Part shown: one piece after another, positions 9,403 through 18,516 of the stretch
Layout: each line of letters starts with the position of its first letter
Position numbering within the stretch: the first letter of the stretch is position 1
Source of the DNA: Bacteroidales bacterium UBA5762
GTDB taxonomy: Bacteria; Bacteroidota; Bacteroidia; Bacteroidales; TTA-H9
Assembly: GCA_002418865.1 (NCBI GenBank)
Contig: DIEY01000102.1
Location: forward strand, 9,834 to 69,288
Length of the DNA stretch: 59,455 nt
Direction of reading: 5' to 3'
Program-made: the position numbers and the translations under genes
Notes under the pieces: generated by a model
Databases searched by the model: none
What the model was told of the DNA's origin: nothing
Seen by the model: the letters and a program-made list of their open reading frames with translations, nothing else

Positions 9403-9999
9403 ATGAAGAATGTCTTAAGAATTTCTCTCGGAGTAGTCATCATAGTTTTAGCCTATTTAATTTACGACAGTATAATGACCCCTCTTCGGTTCGAAAGAGA
9501 TAAGAATTACCGTTACGGAGTTATTATAGAAAAACTAAAGGACATACGTGAGATTGAAAAAATGTATAAGAATGCAAATAAGAAATATTGTGGAAGTTTT
9601 GACACCTTGTTTGCCTTCGCCAGAACCGCCAAAATTCCAGTAGTGCGTATGATTCCCGATCCCACTGATACCACTTTTACTCGTTCTATAACCGATACTA
9701 TAGGCTATGCCTTGGTTTATGATTCCTTATTTGGAAAGCGGGAAAACTTTAGAATCGAAGACCTTGCCGTCAATCCATTCAATCCTGAAGTGAAAATTAA
9801 ACTGGAAGCTGGTTTTATTGATAAAGGTGGACTGAAGGTACCGGTTTTTATGGCTTCAGCTTTGAATGTGGATATCCTCAAAGGCCTTGATGAACAGCTC
9901 ATTCGGAACTTGGATGCCTCTTTGGTGGCGTTAAATAAATTTCCAGGCTTGAAAGTGGGTTCAATGACGGAAGTTTCAATCGACGGAAACTGGGAGTAA
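9403..9999 (+). CDS. Membrane-anchored protein of unknown function
   Basis: 198 residues. One N-terminal membrane anchor (ISLGVVIIVLAYLIYDSI, about 7-24) is followed by a soluble, presumably periplasmic region rich in charged residues. An alpha-helical stretch around residues 40-60 (IIEKLKDIREIEKMYKNANK) looks amphipathic, and the C-terminus reads SIDGNWE. It resembles hypothetical proteins found upstream of DUF3822/rsmD in Bacteroidota, but I recognise no characterised family. It heads the operon 9403-11498; DUF3822 starts 33 nt after its stop. No function is proposed. Confidence 0.8.
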   Translation: MKNVLRISLGVVIIVLAYLIYDSIMTPLRFERDKNYRYGVIIEKLKDIREIEKMYKNANKKYCGSFDTLFAFARTAKIPVVRMIPDPTDTTFTRSITDTIGYALVYDSLFGKRENFRIEDLAVNPFNPEVKIKLEAGFIDKGGLKVPVFMASALNVDILKGLDEQLIRNLDASLVALNKFPGLKVGSMTEVSIDGNWE

Positions 10000-10032
10000 G
10001 CTTAGGATATGGCTTAATAAACTTTTTCTAAT

Positions 10033-10923
10033 GTGAACCAAACCATTAAAACTCTTTATCAACTTAGCGATAATAGTTTCGATTCCAATCACCTAAACGA
10101 TTATAACTTATCCATCCTTCTATCGGGGGATGGATTTTCTTATGTAGTAGGACAGGGACAACCTCTGCGGATCATCGAATTAGGAAGTTTTGAATTCATT
10201 ATTCCGCACAATGAAAGTAGAATTCTTAAAGATGAACAAATTTTAAATCTCTTTTCGGTTTTTGTAATGAATCATCCATGGCTTAGCAAGCCAATGGGAC
10301 GTTCTAATGTATGGATCGAAAATCGCTATGCTACCCTCGTGCCTGAAGCATTGTATGATAAAAATTCACTGAACGATTATTTGAGTTTTAACACTCAAAT
10401 TCCTCAGAATTATATACAAAAAAGCGATTATCTCCCTTCTATGGATGCATGGAATGTATTTGCTTTATCCAATGAATGGGAAAAACAAATTTCATTGCTC
10501 TTTCCTTCGGCCTCCATTCATCATGCCTCATCGAGTTTCATCGAACTGATAATTGCGCAAAGTAGAATCTATTCATCTCCTGAACTCGTCTTTATTTATC
10601 CCCATCGTTTTTATTTCGAGTTGGCTTATTTAGTACAGAGCAAATTGATATTCTATAATTCCTTCTCGTACTCTACACAAGAAGATTTTATCTATTTCGT
10701 TCTATTTAGTTTAGAACAGCTTAGCTTAAATCCAGAAATCATTTCAATTTGCCTGATGGGCGAAATCGATGCAGGTTCTCCACTTCATCTCATCCTTACC
10801 AATTACTTAAGAAATGTTAATTTTGCAAGTAGAGACAATAATGTGGTTTATACTTATGTTTTTGACCAAATTCCTTCTCATTATTTCTTGACGATTATCC
10901 ACACTTTACAATGCGAATTATAA
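10033..10923 (+). CDS. DUF3822 family protein
   Basis: 296-residue cytoplasmic protein of DUF3822, a Bacteroidota family of unknown role often next to rsmD. The start is a GTG at 10033: the overlapping ATG at 10031 is in another frame and meets TGA at once, and an in-frame stop lies at 10018. N-terminal pattern NLSILLSGDGFSYVV and the C-terminal VVYTYVFDQIPSHYFLTII are family-like; related pattern suggestions of an actin/ATPase-like fold are inference. Its last 13 nt overlap rsmD, so the two are translationally coupled. Confidence 0.85.
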   Translation: MNQTIKTLYQLSDNSFDSNHLNDYNLSILLSGDGFSYVVGQGQPLRIIELGSFEFIIPHNESRILKDEQILNLFSVFVMNHPWLSKPMGRSNVWIENRYATLVPEALYDKNSLNDYLSFNTQIPQNYIQKSDYLPSMDAWNVFALSNEWEKQISLLFPSASIHHASSSFIELIIAQSRIYSSPELVFIYPHRFYFELAYLVQSKLIFYNSFSYSTQEDFIYFVLFSLEQLSLNPEIISICLMGEIDAGSPLHLILTNYLRNVNFASRDNNVVYTYVFDQIPSHYFLTIIHTLQCEL

Positions 10924-11498
10924 GAGGAAAACGGAAAGCTAAAATACTTCATCCTCCAATAAATCTTGAGGTAAGGCCTACTACCGACATGGCAAAAGTA
11001 GGATTATTCAATGTTATCGAAAATGCATGGGAAATGGAGGGATTGCATGTACTCGATTTATTTGCTGGTACGGGTAGCATTTCCTTTGAATTTATTTCGA
11101 GAGGAAGCGCCGAAGTGATAGCTGTGGATAATAATCCTCGCTGTATCGACTGGATGTATGAAGCATCCCAAGAGATGGGTTTCGATAATTTGTTTGTAGT
11201 CAATGCAGACGTGTTTTCCTATCTTCAAAAGCCTTTGCAACATTTCGACATTATTTTTGCCGATCCGCCTTATGGCCTTCCCCGTACTATTTCAATACCC
11301 GATCTGATTTTTCAACATCATTTTTTGTATCCAGGCGGATGGCTTATTATTGAACATCCCAAAGAAATCAATTTCTCTCAACATCCATTTTTCATGAGAA
11401 AAAAGAATTATGGAAGAGTAAATTTTAGTTTTTTCAGTGATGAGATTTCTCAAGGGGCTGAGTCTGCTGAGACTGAAATGTCATCTTCCTCAAAATAG
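10911..11498 (+). CDS. rsmD: 16S rRNA (guanine966-N2)-methyltransferase
   Basis: RsmD methylates G966 of 16S rRNA in the 30S subunit. At 195 residues it is close to the usual size. It begins MRIIRGKRKAKILHPP. Seen: the RPTTDMAKVGLFNVI entry motif, SAM motif I VLDLFAGTGSISFEFISRG (about 46-64) and catalytic DPPYG. The family normally ends at a YGxVNFSxF-like strand. Here about 20 extra residues (DEISQGAESAETEMSSSSK) follow, encoded in 65 nt that overlap the 3' end of the opposing gene 11434-12861. It overlaps DUF3822 by 13 nt. Confidence 0.95.
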   Translation: MRIIRGKRKAKILHPPINLEVRPTTDMAKVGLFNVIENAWEMEGLHVLDLFAGTGSISFEFISRGSAEVIAVDNNPRCIDWMYEASQEMGFDNLFVVNADVFSYLQKPLQHFDIIFADPPYGLPRTISIPDLIFQHHFLYPGGWLIIEHPKEINFSQHPFFMRKKNYGRVNFSFFSDEISQGAESAETEMSSSSK

Positions 11499-12861
11499 CC
11501 TCAAGGCCTTCGTTGACTTGGTAAGCTGGATAAGCAGCTATGCGACAGCCAGGCGATACTAACATTTCCAGAGGTAATGAATAAGCCTCGAAAGCATGTA
11601 AAAGCTCATAGTTCCTTCCTGCTATTATGCTTGGCCAAGGATATTTCATCTGTTCTACGATTCGAGCATCCGCAAGCGTATCATGGCTGGTGAAAACAGC
11701 TAAAAAATTTACCTGATCTTTGAAATTCGGAAATAATGGCCTTAGCATCTCGAGATTCGACAGACAGGTTCTGCATTCTTTGCGCGCAAAAACAATATAT
11801 AAGGGCTTCTGACAATATTCCCTCATTCGAATGCTATCTCCTTTGTAAATCTTTACAACAACATCTGGCACCAAACTCCCGGGTTTCAATCCTGTGAATT
11901 TGTTAAGTAAATTTTGCGCTATAAGCTTGTGTATTTCTATTGAAGAAGAATCACGAATCTGTTGCAAATCCGCAATAATTTTTGTATTGGAAAACATTGG
12001 CGTAGCATAAAGAATCTTTAAGGCTACTAAGGTGTATAATTCATTTGCGGCTTCATTTCTAACAGAAAGAATCTCTGATAGGGTATCCTGCAATGAATGA
12101 AAAGAGTCCGATTTATTTAATGCTAACATCAAATTTCGTGTAATTACCGACTGAAGGTTCAAAGAATTTTCTTTAAAAAGTTGTTTCTGTAGATAATCTT
12201 CGAGCCATCTAAAATATTCATAATTGTTATAATCAATTGCAATTTCATTCAAAGAAGAATAACCATCTGGCAGTTGAGCATTAGGATATAAACATGCCAG
12301 CCTGAATGCAATAGCGTTTTTATAATTTTCAGTAAGATTTTCGGGTAAATTTTTCCAAATATTTTGCCTGAAGTTTTCCACTAAATCTGAGCGATGTTGG
12401 CTGTATATTTTTACACCGGCCGTATCGAGAAAATGGCTAATGTGAATTTCTAATTGTCGAAATAGAGAATCGGAAAGGCTTCTAGAAGTTACTTTTGCAT
12501 CGATGAATGATTCAGGAATGTATGGGTTTCCATTTTGGATGACTTGGAACTTTTCTGATTGAATATGATAAGTATTAAAGGGTTCAACATATATGAATTG
12601 TCGATAGAATGCAATATCTACAATAATAGGCTGTAGTGTATTGATATCAAATGTCAGTTCGAAATGTCCATTTTGGTCAATGATGGTTTTTGCAAGCGAA
12701 GTCTCTTTTAGGCTTAAAAAGTCAGCATAGGCAAAAACATACACCTGTTCGCCAATAGCATTTTTAAAATCTCCTGAAACGACTACCTTTCCGCCAAATA
12801 GTACAGCATTATGGAAAGCCAAAATCGTAGAAAATAAAATGATTTTTGTTAGAATTTTCAA
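11434..12861 (-). CDS. Secreted thioredoxin-like (TlpA/AhpC-fold) protein
   Basis: 475 residues with an N-terminal signal (MKILTKIILFSTILAFHNAVLFG). Residues about 25-125 form a beta-rich domain of the DUF4369 type (VVVSGDFKNAIGEQVYVFA), the middle is helical, and a C-terminal thioredoxin-like domain (about 335-465) carries CRTC in FARKECRTCLSNLEML. The CxxC implies a periplasmic disulfide or peroxide-related redox role; the substrate is unknown. It follows coaD by 37 nt on the same strand, and its 3' end overlaps rsmD tail-to-tail by 65 nt. Confidence 0.8.
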   Translation of the reverse strand: MKILTKIILFSTILAFHNAVLFGGKVVVSGDFKNAIGEQVYVFAYADFLSLKETSLAKTIIDQNGHFELTFDINTLQPIIVDIAFYRQFIYVEPFNTYHIQSEKFQVIQNGNPYIPESFIDAKVTSRSLSDSLFRQLEIHISHFLDTAGVKIYSQHRSDLVENFRQNIWKNLPENLTENYKNAIAFRLACLYPNAQLPDGYSSLNEIAIDYNNYEYFRWLEDYLQKQLFKENSLNLQSVITRNLMLALNKSDSFHSLQDTLSEILSVRNEAANELYTLVALKILYATPMFSNTKIIADLQQIRDSSSIEIHKLIAQNLLNKFTGLKPGSLVPDVVVKIYKGDSIRMREYCQKPLYIVFARKECRTCLSNLEMLRPLFPNFKDQVNFLAVFTSHDTLADARIVEQMKYPWPSIIAGRNYELLHAFEAYSLPLEMLVSPGCRIAAYPAYQVNEGLEAILRKMTFQSQQTQPLEKSHH

Positions 12862-12898
12862 GGTTTAATTAGGATTTTAGGAAATGAGACCTTAAGAT

Positions 12899-13378
12899 TC
12901 AGGGATGAGGGATAAAGGCGGCTAAATTTAAGTCGGGTGGAAGAAAAGAGCTTACATCACCTCCGTATGAAAGTATTTCTTTTAAGAGTGACGAGCTGAT
13001 AAATGAATGTTCAGGTGCAGTAAGTAAGAATACAGTTTCTAAATCGGGATAAAGTTTTCGATTGGCATGTGCAATTACGCGTTCGAATTCGAAATCGGCC
13101 GAAGTACGTAAACCTCGCAGTAGAAATCGAACGCCTTTAGATCGGCAAAAATCAACAGTAAGGCCATCATAAATCTCAACCTGTATTCTGGGCTGTTTCT
13201 CATAAAGCTGACTGATCATTCGAAATCTTGCATCTATATTGAAAAAAGATTTTTTATCTGTATTTGATCCTATGGCAATAATGATGGTTTCGAATAAATT
13301 GAGTCCACGAATAATAATGTCGTGATGACCTATTGTGATAGGATCGAATGAGCCTGGAAAAACAGCAGAAGGAAGCAT
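12899..13378 (-). CDS. coaD: Phosphopantetheine adenylyltransferase
   Basis: CoaD transfers AMP from ATP to 4'-phosphopantetheine to give dephospho-CoA, the penultimate step of CoA synthesis. 159 residues, the normal length. Motifs: AVFPGSFDPITIGHHDII (the T-x-G-H nucleotidyltransferase signature), LLRGLRTSADFEFE, and ISSSLLKEILSYGGDVSSFLPP near the end. All catalytic positions look intact. The TATATTTG box at 13416-13423 lies 38 nt upstream. The thioredoxin-like gene follows on the same transcript. Confidence 0.97.
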   Translation of the reverse strand: MLPSAVFPGSFDPITIGHHDIIIRGLNLFETIIIAIGSNTDKKSFFNIDARFRMISQLYEKQPRIQVEIYDGLTVDFCRSKGVRFLLRGLRTSADFEFERVIAHANRKLYPDLETVFLLTAPEHSFISSSLLKEILSYGGDVSSFLPPDLNLAAFIPHP

Positions 13379-13415
13379 GATGTTAAAGATTTTGTATTAA
13401 TGCTGACATTTTCTT

Positions 13416-13423
13416 CAAATATA
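13416..13423 (-). promoter_or_regulatory. -7 box for coaD
   Basis: TATATTTG on the minus strand, 38 nt upstream of the coaD ATG. Confidence 0.55.
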
Positions 13424-13529
13424 CGTTAAGATTAAATCTCTAAAAAACAGCTGGAATGAGGTAGTAATTTATGAAAGATTTTTACTGTAAAATAGAAGGA
13501 TAGATCATTATAGAAAGATAGAGAGAACT

Positions 13530-14198
13530 TCATTCTGATGGCAAGATGGCCATAAGAGTTTGGCTCCCTTTGACTTTGTCGCCGAGTTTTACTTTTATTT
13601 CAGAACCTAAAGGAAGAAACATATCTACACGTGAACCAAATCGAATAAAACCCAACTGGTCGCCAGCTTCTACCATATCTCCAACGTGTTTGTATACGGC
13701 AATACGTCGAGCTACTGCGCCGGCTATCTGACGTACTATAATCACATGATTTGTTGGAGTTTTAAGCGCGAAAGTATTGTGTTCATTCATTTTAGATGAT
13801 TTTGGCATCCATGCGGGGAAAAATTTCCCAGGATGATATTTTTCATAAATCACTTGACCAATTACTGGGCTCCAATTGATGTGGACATTGGTAATCGACA
13901 TAAAAACAGATAGCTGAATGCATTGGCCAGAAATATATTCTTTTTCATTAACTTCTTCTATTGCAACTACTTCACCATCGGCTGAACTATAAACTTCTCT
14001 TGAATTTTGGAGATGAGGTCGCTGAGGATACCTGAAAAATAGGGTTAACAGAAGAATAAGAATAATAGTCACTCCCCAGATGACAAGAATCCCCTCAAAA
14101 CTATTTCGAAAAATATATGTAAGTATCCCTGAAATAATCAGTAATATTAAAGTTATAATCGGAATTACCTTCAATGCTTCGGGATGAATTCTTGGCAT
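13530..14198 (-). CDS. psd: Phosphatidylserine decarboxylase
   Basis: Makes phosphatidylethanolamine from phosphatidylserine at the inner membrane. 222 residues: the short 'Psd-related' class common in Bacteroidota. Two N-terminal membrane segments (about 13-30 and 35-50). INWSPVIGQVIYEKYHPGKF contains the family's H-x2-G region. Near the C-terminus, LGFIRFGSRVDMFLP holds the Gly-Ser pair where the proenzyme cleaves itself to form the pyruvoyl group. It is the last gene of the rsfS-to-psd series and lies just after cdsA, with its own -7 box overlapping the cdsA stop. Confidence 0.93.
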   Translation of the reverse strand: MPRIHPEALKVIPIITLILLIISGILTYIFRNSFEGILVIWGVTIILILLLTLFFRYPQRPHLQNSREVYSSADGEVVAIEEVNEKEYISGQCIQLSVFMSITNVHINWSPVIGQVIYEKYHPGKFFPAWMPKSSKMNEHNTFALKTPTNHVIIVRQIAGAVARRIAVYKHVGDMVEAGDQLGFIRFGSRVDMFLPLGSEIKVKLGDKVKGSQTLMAILPSE

Positions 14199-14230
14199 TA
14201 TTTCTTTTTGATAGTTTATAGTTTGGATTG

Positions 14231-14238
14231 CAAAATTA
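14231..14238 (-). promoter_or_regulatory. Internal -7 box for psd
   Basis: TAATTTTG on the minus strand, overlapping the cdsA stop codon and 32 nt before the psd ATG. It suggests psd can also be transcribed alone. Confidence 0.45.
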
Positions 14239-15078
14239 CAATATAATCAATTCAGTGAGTACAAGATAACAAAAAATGGCGGGTGAGGCAAATAAGATAG
14301 AATCGAAACGATCGAGGAAGCCTCCATGCCCTGGCAAAGCCTCACCACTATCTTTTATGCCAAAATTTCGTTTGATAAGGCTTTCCGATAAGTCGCCAAA
14401 GATTCCAAAAATAGAAGTGATAAATGCCATTCCTATCCATTGTAAAATAGTGAGTTCTTTATATAGATAAGAAAATAGGAAACCCATCATGATAGTAAAT
14501 AAGATTCCGCCTAATGCTCCTTCCCATGATTTGGCTGGACTTATCCTTTCGAAAAGACGATGATGCCCGAAATTAACGCCTATTAAATAAGCAAAAGTGT
14601 CATTGGTCCAAACAAATATAAAAAAACTTAGTAATAGCATTCGAGGCCGATTTATAACGCTGAATGTTGAACTGCCTATAAAATTCAACAGAGCAAACGG
14701 AATAATAATGTAAAAGATACCTAAAAAAGTAAGAGCCATACTCGATAGTACGCGGATACTCTTAATAAAAAGAGAAACTGAAAATAAGACTGGAATCATC
14801 AGAAATAGCCATATAATGAGACTATGTTTTAGTGAATGGGAATTGAAGGTTAGGAAAGTAAAAAGCCAATAAAGACCAATACCCAATATAATGGCTAACC
14901 AATGAAGTAATTTTTCCTTGGGAGATAATGCCAAGCGAAGATATTCCATTAGAGATAAGAGTGAAAAAACGAAGAATAATACTGCAAACCACTTAGGGCC
15001 TAAAAAAATAGACAAAACCACTAAAGCTACATACACAACTCCAGTAGCCGATCTCAAAAGTAAGATTCTACGATTCAC
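14236..15078 (-). CDS. cdsA: Phosphatidate cytidylyltransferase
   Basis: CdsA forms CDP-diacylglycerol from phosphatidate and CTP, the branch point of phospholipid synthesis; integral inner membrane protein. 280 residues with about eight membrane segments. The C-terminal CDP-diglyceride synthetase signature is present: GDLSESLIKRNFGIKDSGEA followed by PGHGGFLDRFDS, with the metal-binding aspartates intact. Its 5' end overlaps DUF2007 by 11 nt. psd lies downstream, so CDP-DAG use for phosphatidylethanolamine is encoded next door. Confidence 0.96.
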   Translation of the reverse strand: MNRRILLLRSATGVVYVALVVLSIFLGPKWFAVLFFVFSLLSLMEYLRLALSPKEKLLHWLAIILGIGLYWLFTFLTFNSHSLKHSLIIWLFLMIPVLFSVSLFIKSIRVLSSMALTFLGIFYIIIPFALLNFIGSSTFSVINRPRMLLLSFFIFVWTNDTFAYLIGVNFGHHRLFERISPAKSWEGALGGILFTIMMGFLFSYLYKELTILQWIGMAFITSIFGIFGDLSESLIKRNFGIKDSGEALPGHGGFLDRFDSILFASPAIFCYLVLTELIIL

Positions 15079-15274
15079 GTGCTGCTATAATTTGTAATGC
15101 TCTTTCTTTATCTTCTTTTCTTACATAAACCTCGGCAAAGCCAATAATGAGTTCGGAATCCTTTTTGTTAATTACAGTGGCTTCTATTCCATTTTCTTCC
15201 AAAAGACCTTTAACCAAAAGTGCCTGATAATTTTGACCGGCTGTGTAAACTAAAGCAAATTCGTTTTCTTCCAT
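15068..15274 (-). CDS. DUF2007 small protein
   Basis: 68-residue soluble protein with the DUF2007 (ferredoxin-like, 'putative signal transducing') pattern: FALVYTAGQNYQALLVKGLL at the start, ENGIEATVIN in the middle and VYVRKEDKERALQII near the end. It overlaps cdsA by 11 nt, so translation is likely coupled. The molecular role of the family is unknown. Confidence 0.85.
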   Translation of the reverse strand: MEENEFALVYTAGQNYQALLVKGLLEENGIEATVINKKDSELIIGFAEVYVRKEDKERALQIIAARES

Positions 15275-15323
15275 CTGATGATTGTTTTGGTTTATTGAGC
15301 GAATGTAATAAAAATTATTTTGT

Positions 15324-15968
15324 TTAAACTTCTTCTTCTATAAGAAACAGATAAAGCTGAGCCGGACCATGTGCCCCCTTGATGAGGGTTTTTTCTATAT
15401 CAGCTGTACGACTTGGGCCAGTAACAAAACTAATGAATGAGGGGAATTTTCCTTCATATTTAAGTCTCATTTTTTCAAGAGCCTCTTTTATTTCAACTAC
15501 AATTTGTGACATGTAGGCAATGACGATATGTATTTCGGGTACGGTCAACATTCTTCTGCCTGAGTTTTGTCTCGATGAGAACACTATCGAACCCGTCCGA
15601 GCTATAAGATATTCACAAAAGGTGATGCCAGTTTTCATTTCATAGAAATCATCTTTGTTATGGATTATATCTATGCCGTTTTGCATAAGCAGATAACGTA
15701 TTTCCTCCTCGGGAGTATAAACTGGAAATAAATTCTCGTTGACTAATAGTGAGGTTAAATTGAATATCATTTCATTGTAGTTGGCACAATAGACGAATTT
15801 TCCTCCTATCTCGATGAATTGACGAACAAAATAGATATCAGGAGATTCATCGAGAGATGGATAGATTGGAGAATCCAGATCGAGGTCATGAAAGGGATTG
15901 TCCCGCTTACTGATTAACGCATTTCTGATGATTTTCAGGAGTTTTTCCTTGGGAGTGCTTTCGTCCAT
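15324..15968 (-). CDS. LUD-domain (LutC/YkgG-like) protein
   Basis: 214 residues with the LUD domain (DUF162). The C-terminal signature GPSRTADIEKTLIKGAHGPA is clear and is shared with LutC of the lactate utilisation LutABC system. No lutA or lutB is nearby. The gene sits 7 nt after ftsH instead, an arrangement I associate with Bacteroidota core operons. A lactate role is therefore not supported by context, and the substrate is unknown. Confidence 0.88.
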   Translation of the reverse strand: MDESTPKEKLLKIIRNALISKRDNPFHDLDLDSPIYPSLDESPDIYFVRQFIEIGGKFVYCANYNEMIFNLTSLLVNENLFPVYTPEEEIRYLLMQNGIDIIHNKDDFYEMKTGITFCEYLIARTGSIVFSSRQNSGRRMLTVPEIHIVIAYMSQIVVEIKEALEKMRLKYEGKFPSFISFVTGPSRTADIEKTLIKGAHGPAQLYLFLIEEEV

Positions 15969-15975
15969 GAATGGA

Positions 15976-18078
15976 TCAATCTTTATGGTTGATAGAACTC
16001 GTGTCAGCGTTTGGTTCTGGATCTGGATTTGTTGTGTTTGAAGGTATTATGTGTTCCGGCTTATTGGCTTCCACAGGGTTTTCCGAAAGTTGAGGTTCTT
16101 TTTCCTTCTTTGCTAATTTTTCGGGTTCAGAAGAGATTTCTATACTTTCTTCGAGCCGAGGACCGAAAATTTCTTCCACATCTTCTCTGAAAATAACTTC
16201 TCTTTCTAAAAGACGAGTGGCTAATTTGTCTACTTTATCCTTGTTCTCTTGTAAAATTTTCAATGCTCGTTGATAAGCCGTATCTATGAGTTTTTTTATT
16301 TCTTCGTCAATGATTCTGGCAGTTTCTTCGCTATAAGGTTTTACGAAAGCAAATTCTTGTTGACCCGTGGAATCATAATAAGAGATGTTTCCAAGGCGTT
16401 CGTTCAGGCCGAAATAAGCCACCATATTGAAAGCTTGTTTGGTAACTCTTTCGAGGTCATTTAGTGCGCCTGTACTTATTTCGCCAAAATTGATTTTTTC
16501 TGAGGCTCTGCCGCCCAATGTTGCAGTAATTTCATCGAACATTTGTTCGAAGGTAGTAATTTGTCTTTCTTCGGGCAAATACCAAGCTGCACCCAAGGCT
16601 TTACCACGGGGAACTATAGTTACCTTCACCAATGGATGAGCATATTTGAGCAACCAGCTAACTGCTGCATGGCCAGCCTCGTGATAAGCAATCACTCTTT
16701 TTTCTTCGGGCGTGATAATTTTATTGCGTTTTTCTAATCCGCCAATTATTCGGTCAATAGCGTCAAGAAAATCTTGGCGGTCTACCTTTTTTTTGTTTTT
16801 TCGTGCGGCAATCAATGCTGCCTCATTACAAACGTTGGCGATGTCGGCACCCGAAAATCCTGGAGTTTGGCGTGCTAAGAACGCCGGGTTTACACTCTCT
16901 TCAATTTTGATGGGTTTTAAGTGAACCTTGAAAATGTCTTCCCTTTCCTTCAAATCGGGTAGTTCAATTTGAATCTGACGGTCGAAACGTCCGGCACGCA
17001 ATAAGGCTCTATCGAGTATATCGGCCCTGTTAGTAGCAGCTAATATAATGACACCAGTATTAGAAGCGAAACCATCCATTTCGGTAAGGAGCTGATTCAG
17101 TGTGTTTTCTCTTTCATCGTTGGCTCCTGTAATAGGACTGCGTCCTCTTGCCCTACCTACGGCATCAATTTCATCAATAAATACAATACAAGGGGCTTTT
17201 TCCTTAGCCTGTTTAAATAAGTCGCGGACACGCGAAGCCCCTACGCCAACAAACATCTCAACAAAATCGGAACCCGAAAGTGAAAAGAAAGGTACACGAG
17301 CTTCTCCAGCAACTGCTTTTGCCAATAATGTCTTTCCAGTTCCCGGTGGGCCTACCAACAATACACCCTTAGGAATCTTTCCACCTAATTCGGTGTATTT
17401 TTTCGGGTTTTTCAGAAAATCGACAACTTCCATAATCTCGAGCTTAGCACCTTCTAACCCGGCTACATCATCGAAAGTAACATTTACATGCGTATCTTTA
17501 TCGAAAAGTTGGGCCTTAGATTTGCCAATATTGAATATTTGCCCTCCAGGTCCTCCACCCCCCTTGCTCATCATCCTCATTAAAAAAAACCAAAGTGCTA
17601 AAAGCAATAAAAAAGGTATGAGATATCCCACTATGTCTAATCCCCAATTCTTTCGAGTTTCATATTGAGGATAAATCCGCTGGTCTTCGGGAATGTTCGA
17701 CTGAGCTTCCATCAGGTTTTTTTCGAAAGTTTCGACACTGCCAACATTAATGATAAAATCTGCTCCTTTCGATTGGGTCTTCTTTCCGCCCTTTTCATTC
17801 GACGCTAAACTGTCGGCTTTTAGGTATATTTCGGCATTTTCCTTATTAACGATGATAATTTTGTCGACTTTTTGTTCTATCACGAGTTGCCTCAGTTTCC
17901 CCCAAGTAATATCCTTTGGAGTTTCTGAGGAATTCATAAACCACAACACAAAAAATAAGGCAAACAATAGCAAATAAATCCAATTGTAGTTGAATTTGCG
18001 TTTTCCATTGCCGGCTGGTTTGCCTTTATTAATTGGATTGTTTTCTGAGAAATTATTATTATTATTATTATTATCCAT
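15976..18078 (-). CDS. ftsH: ATP-dependent zinc metalloprotease FtsH
   Basis: Membrane-anchored AAA+ protease that degrades misfolded and regulatory membrane and soluble proteins. 700 residues. Cytoplasmic N-terminal tail with seven consecutive Asn (3-9), membrane segments at about 32-48 and 148-167 flanking the periplasmic domain, Walker A GPPGTGKT (243-250), Walker B IVFIDEID (298-305), the second region of homology around ILAATNRADILDRALLRAGR, and zinc-binding HEAGH (466-470). A Pro/Glu-rich tail (about 650-700) is longer than in E. coli. It lies between rsfS (5-nt gap) and the LUD gene (7-nt gap). Confidence 0.98.
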   Translation of the reverse strand: MDNNNNNNNFSENNPINKGKPAGNGKRKFNYNWIYLLLFALFFVLWFMNSSETPKDITWGKLRQLVIEQKVDKIIIVNKENAEIYLKADSLASNEKGGKKTQSKGADFIINVGSVETFEKNLMEAQSNIPEDQRIYPQYETRKNWGLDIVGYLIPFLLLLALWFFLMRMMSKGGGGPGGQIFNIGKSKAQLFDKDTHVNVTFDDVAGLEGAKLEIMEVVDFLKNPKKYTELGGKIPKGVLLVGPPGTGKTLLAKAVAGEARVPFFSLSGSDFVEMFVGVGASRVRDLFKQAKEKAPCIVFIDEIDAVGRARGRSPITGANDERENTLNQLLTEMDGFASNTGVIILAATNRADILDRALLRAGRFDRQIQIELPDLKEREDIFKVHLKPIKIEESVNPAFLARQTPGFSGADIANVCNEAALIAARKNKKKVDRQDFLDAIDRIIGGLEKRNKIITPEEKRVIAYHEAGHAAVSWLLKYAHPLVKVTIVPRGKALGAAWYLPEERQITTFEQMFDEITATLGGRASEKINFGEISTGALNDLERVTKQAFNMVAYFGLNERLGNISYYDSTGQQEFAFVKPYSEETARIIDEEIKKLIDTAYQRALKILQENKDKVDKLATRLLEREVIFREDVEEIFGPRLEESIEISSEPEKLAKKEKEPQLSENPVEANKPEHIIPSNTTNPDPEPNADTSSINHKD
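18052..18072. repeat. (ATT)7 trinucleotide repeat inside the ftsH 5' end
   Basis: Seven perfect ATT units; read on the minus strand they encode Asn3-Asn9 of FtsH. Slippage would change the Asn count without breaking the frame. Confidence 0.9.
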
Positions 18079-18083
18079 ATTGC

Positions 18084-18461
18084 TTATACAAGGTTATCGT
18101 AATAATTAAGCTTGGCGTCAGCCCATAAATCTTCCAAACGGTAAAACTTCCGGGTATACTCCATAAAAATGTGAACTACTATACTTCCATAATCCAAAAG
18201 AATCCACTCGGCATTTTGAATCCCTTCTATTGCTTGGGGATGCAAACTGTAAGTTTTTCGAAGCTTGCCATATACTGAATCAGAAATGGCTTCTACTTGA
18301 GGTTTGTTCATGCCACTACATATAACAAAATAATCGCAGATTGTGTTTTTTATTTCCGAAAAATTAATGGTTAAAATGTCAACTGCCTTTTTTTCATGCA
18401 TCGCCTCAATAATGGCTTGCAAAATCGTTTGGTCGTCAGCTAACCTTTTTCTTTTTGCCAT
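18084..18461 (-). CDS. rsfS: Ribosomal silencing factor RsfS
   Basis: RsfS binds ribosomal protein uL14 and blocks 30S-50S joining during starvation. 125 residues with the family core: KKAVDILTINFSEIKNTICD, YFVICSGMNKPQVEAI, EGIQNAEWILLDYGSIVVHI and YRLEDLWADAK. It is the first gene of the rsfS-ftsH-LUD-DUF2007-cdsA-psd series. Its -7 box is 29 nt upstream, in a short region shared with divergent birA. Confidence 0.95.
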   Translation of the reverse strand: MAKRKRLADDQTILQAIIEAMHEKKAVDILTINFSEIKNTICDYFVICSGMNKPQVEAISDSVYGKLRKTYSLHPQAIEGIQNAEWILLDYGSIVVHIFMEYTRKFYRLEDLWADAKLNYYDNLV

Positions 18462-18489
18462 TTACATCCCTTTGTGTGAAAATAGTTTG

Positions 18490-18497
18490 CAAAATTA
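18490..18497 (-). promoter_or_regulatory. -7 box for the rsfS operon
   Basis: TAATTTTG on the minus strand, 29 nt before the rsfS ATG; back-to-back with the birA box at 18517-18524. Confidence 0.55.
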
Positions 18498-18516
18498 CTG
18501 ATTTTTTAAAGAGCTT

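Noticed and set aside
17102..17668. 188-codon frame antisense to ftsH
   Set aside because: Lies entirely inside the AAA domain of ftsH; its composition is the antisense shadow of a strong coding frame and has no ribosome-binding or -7 signal.
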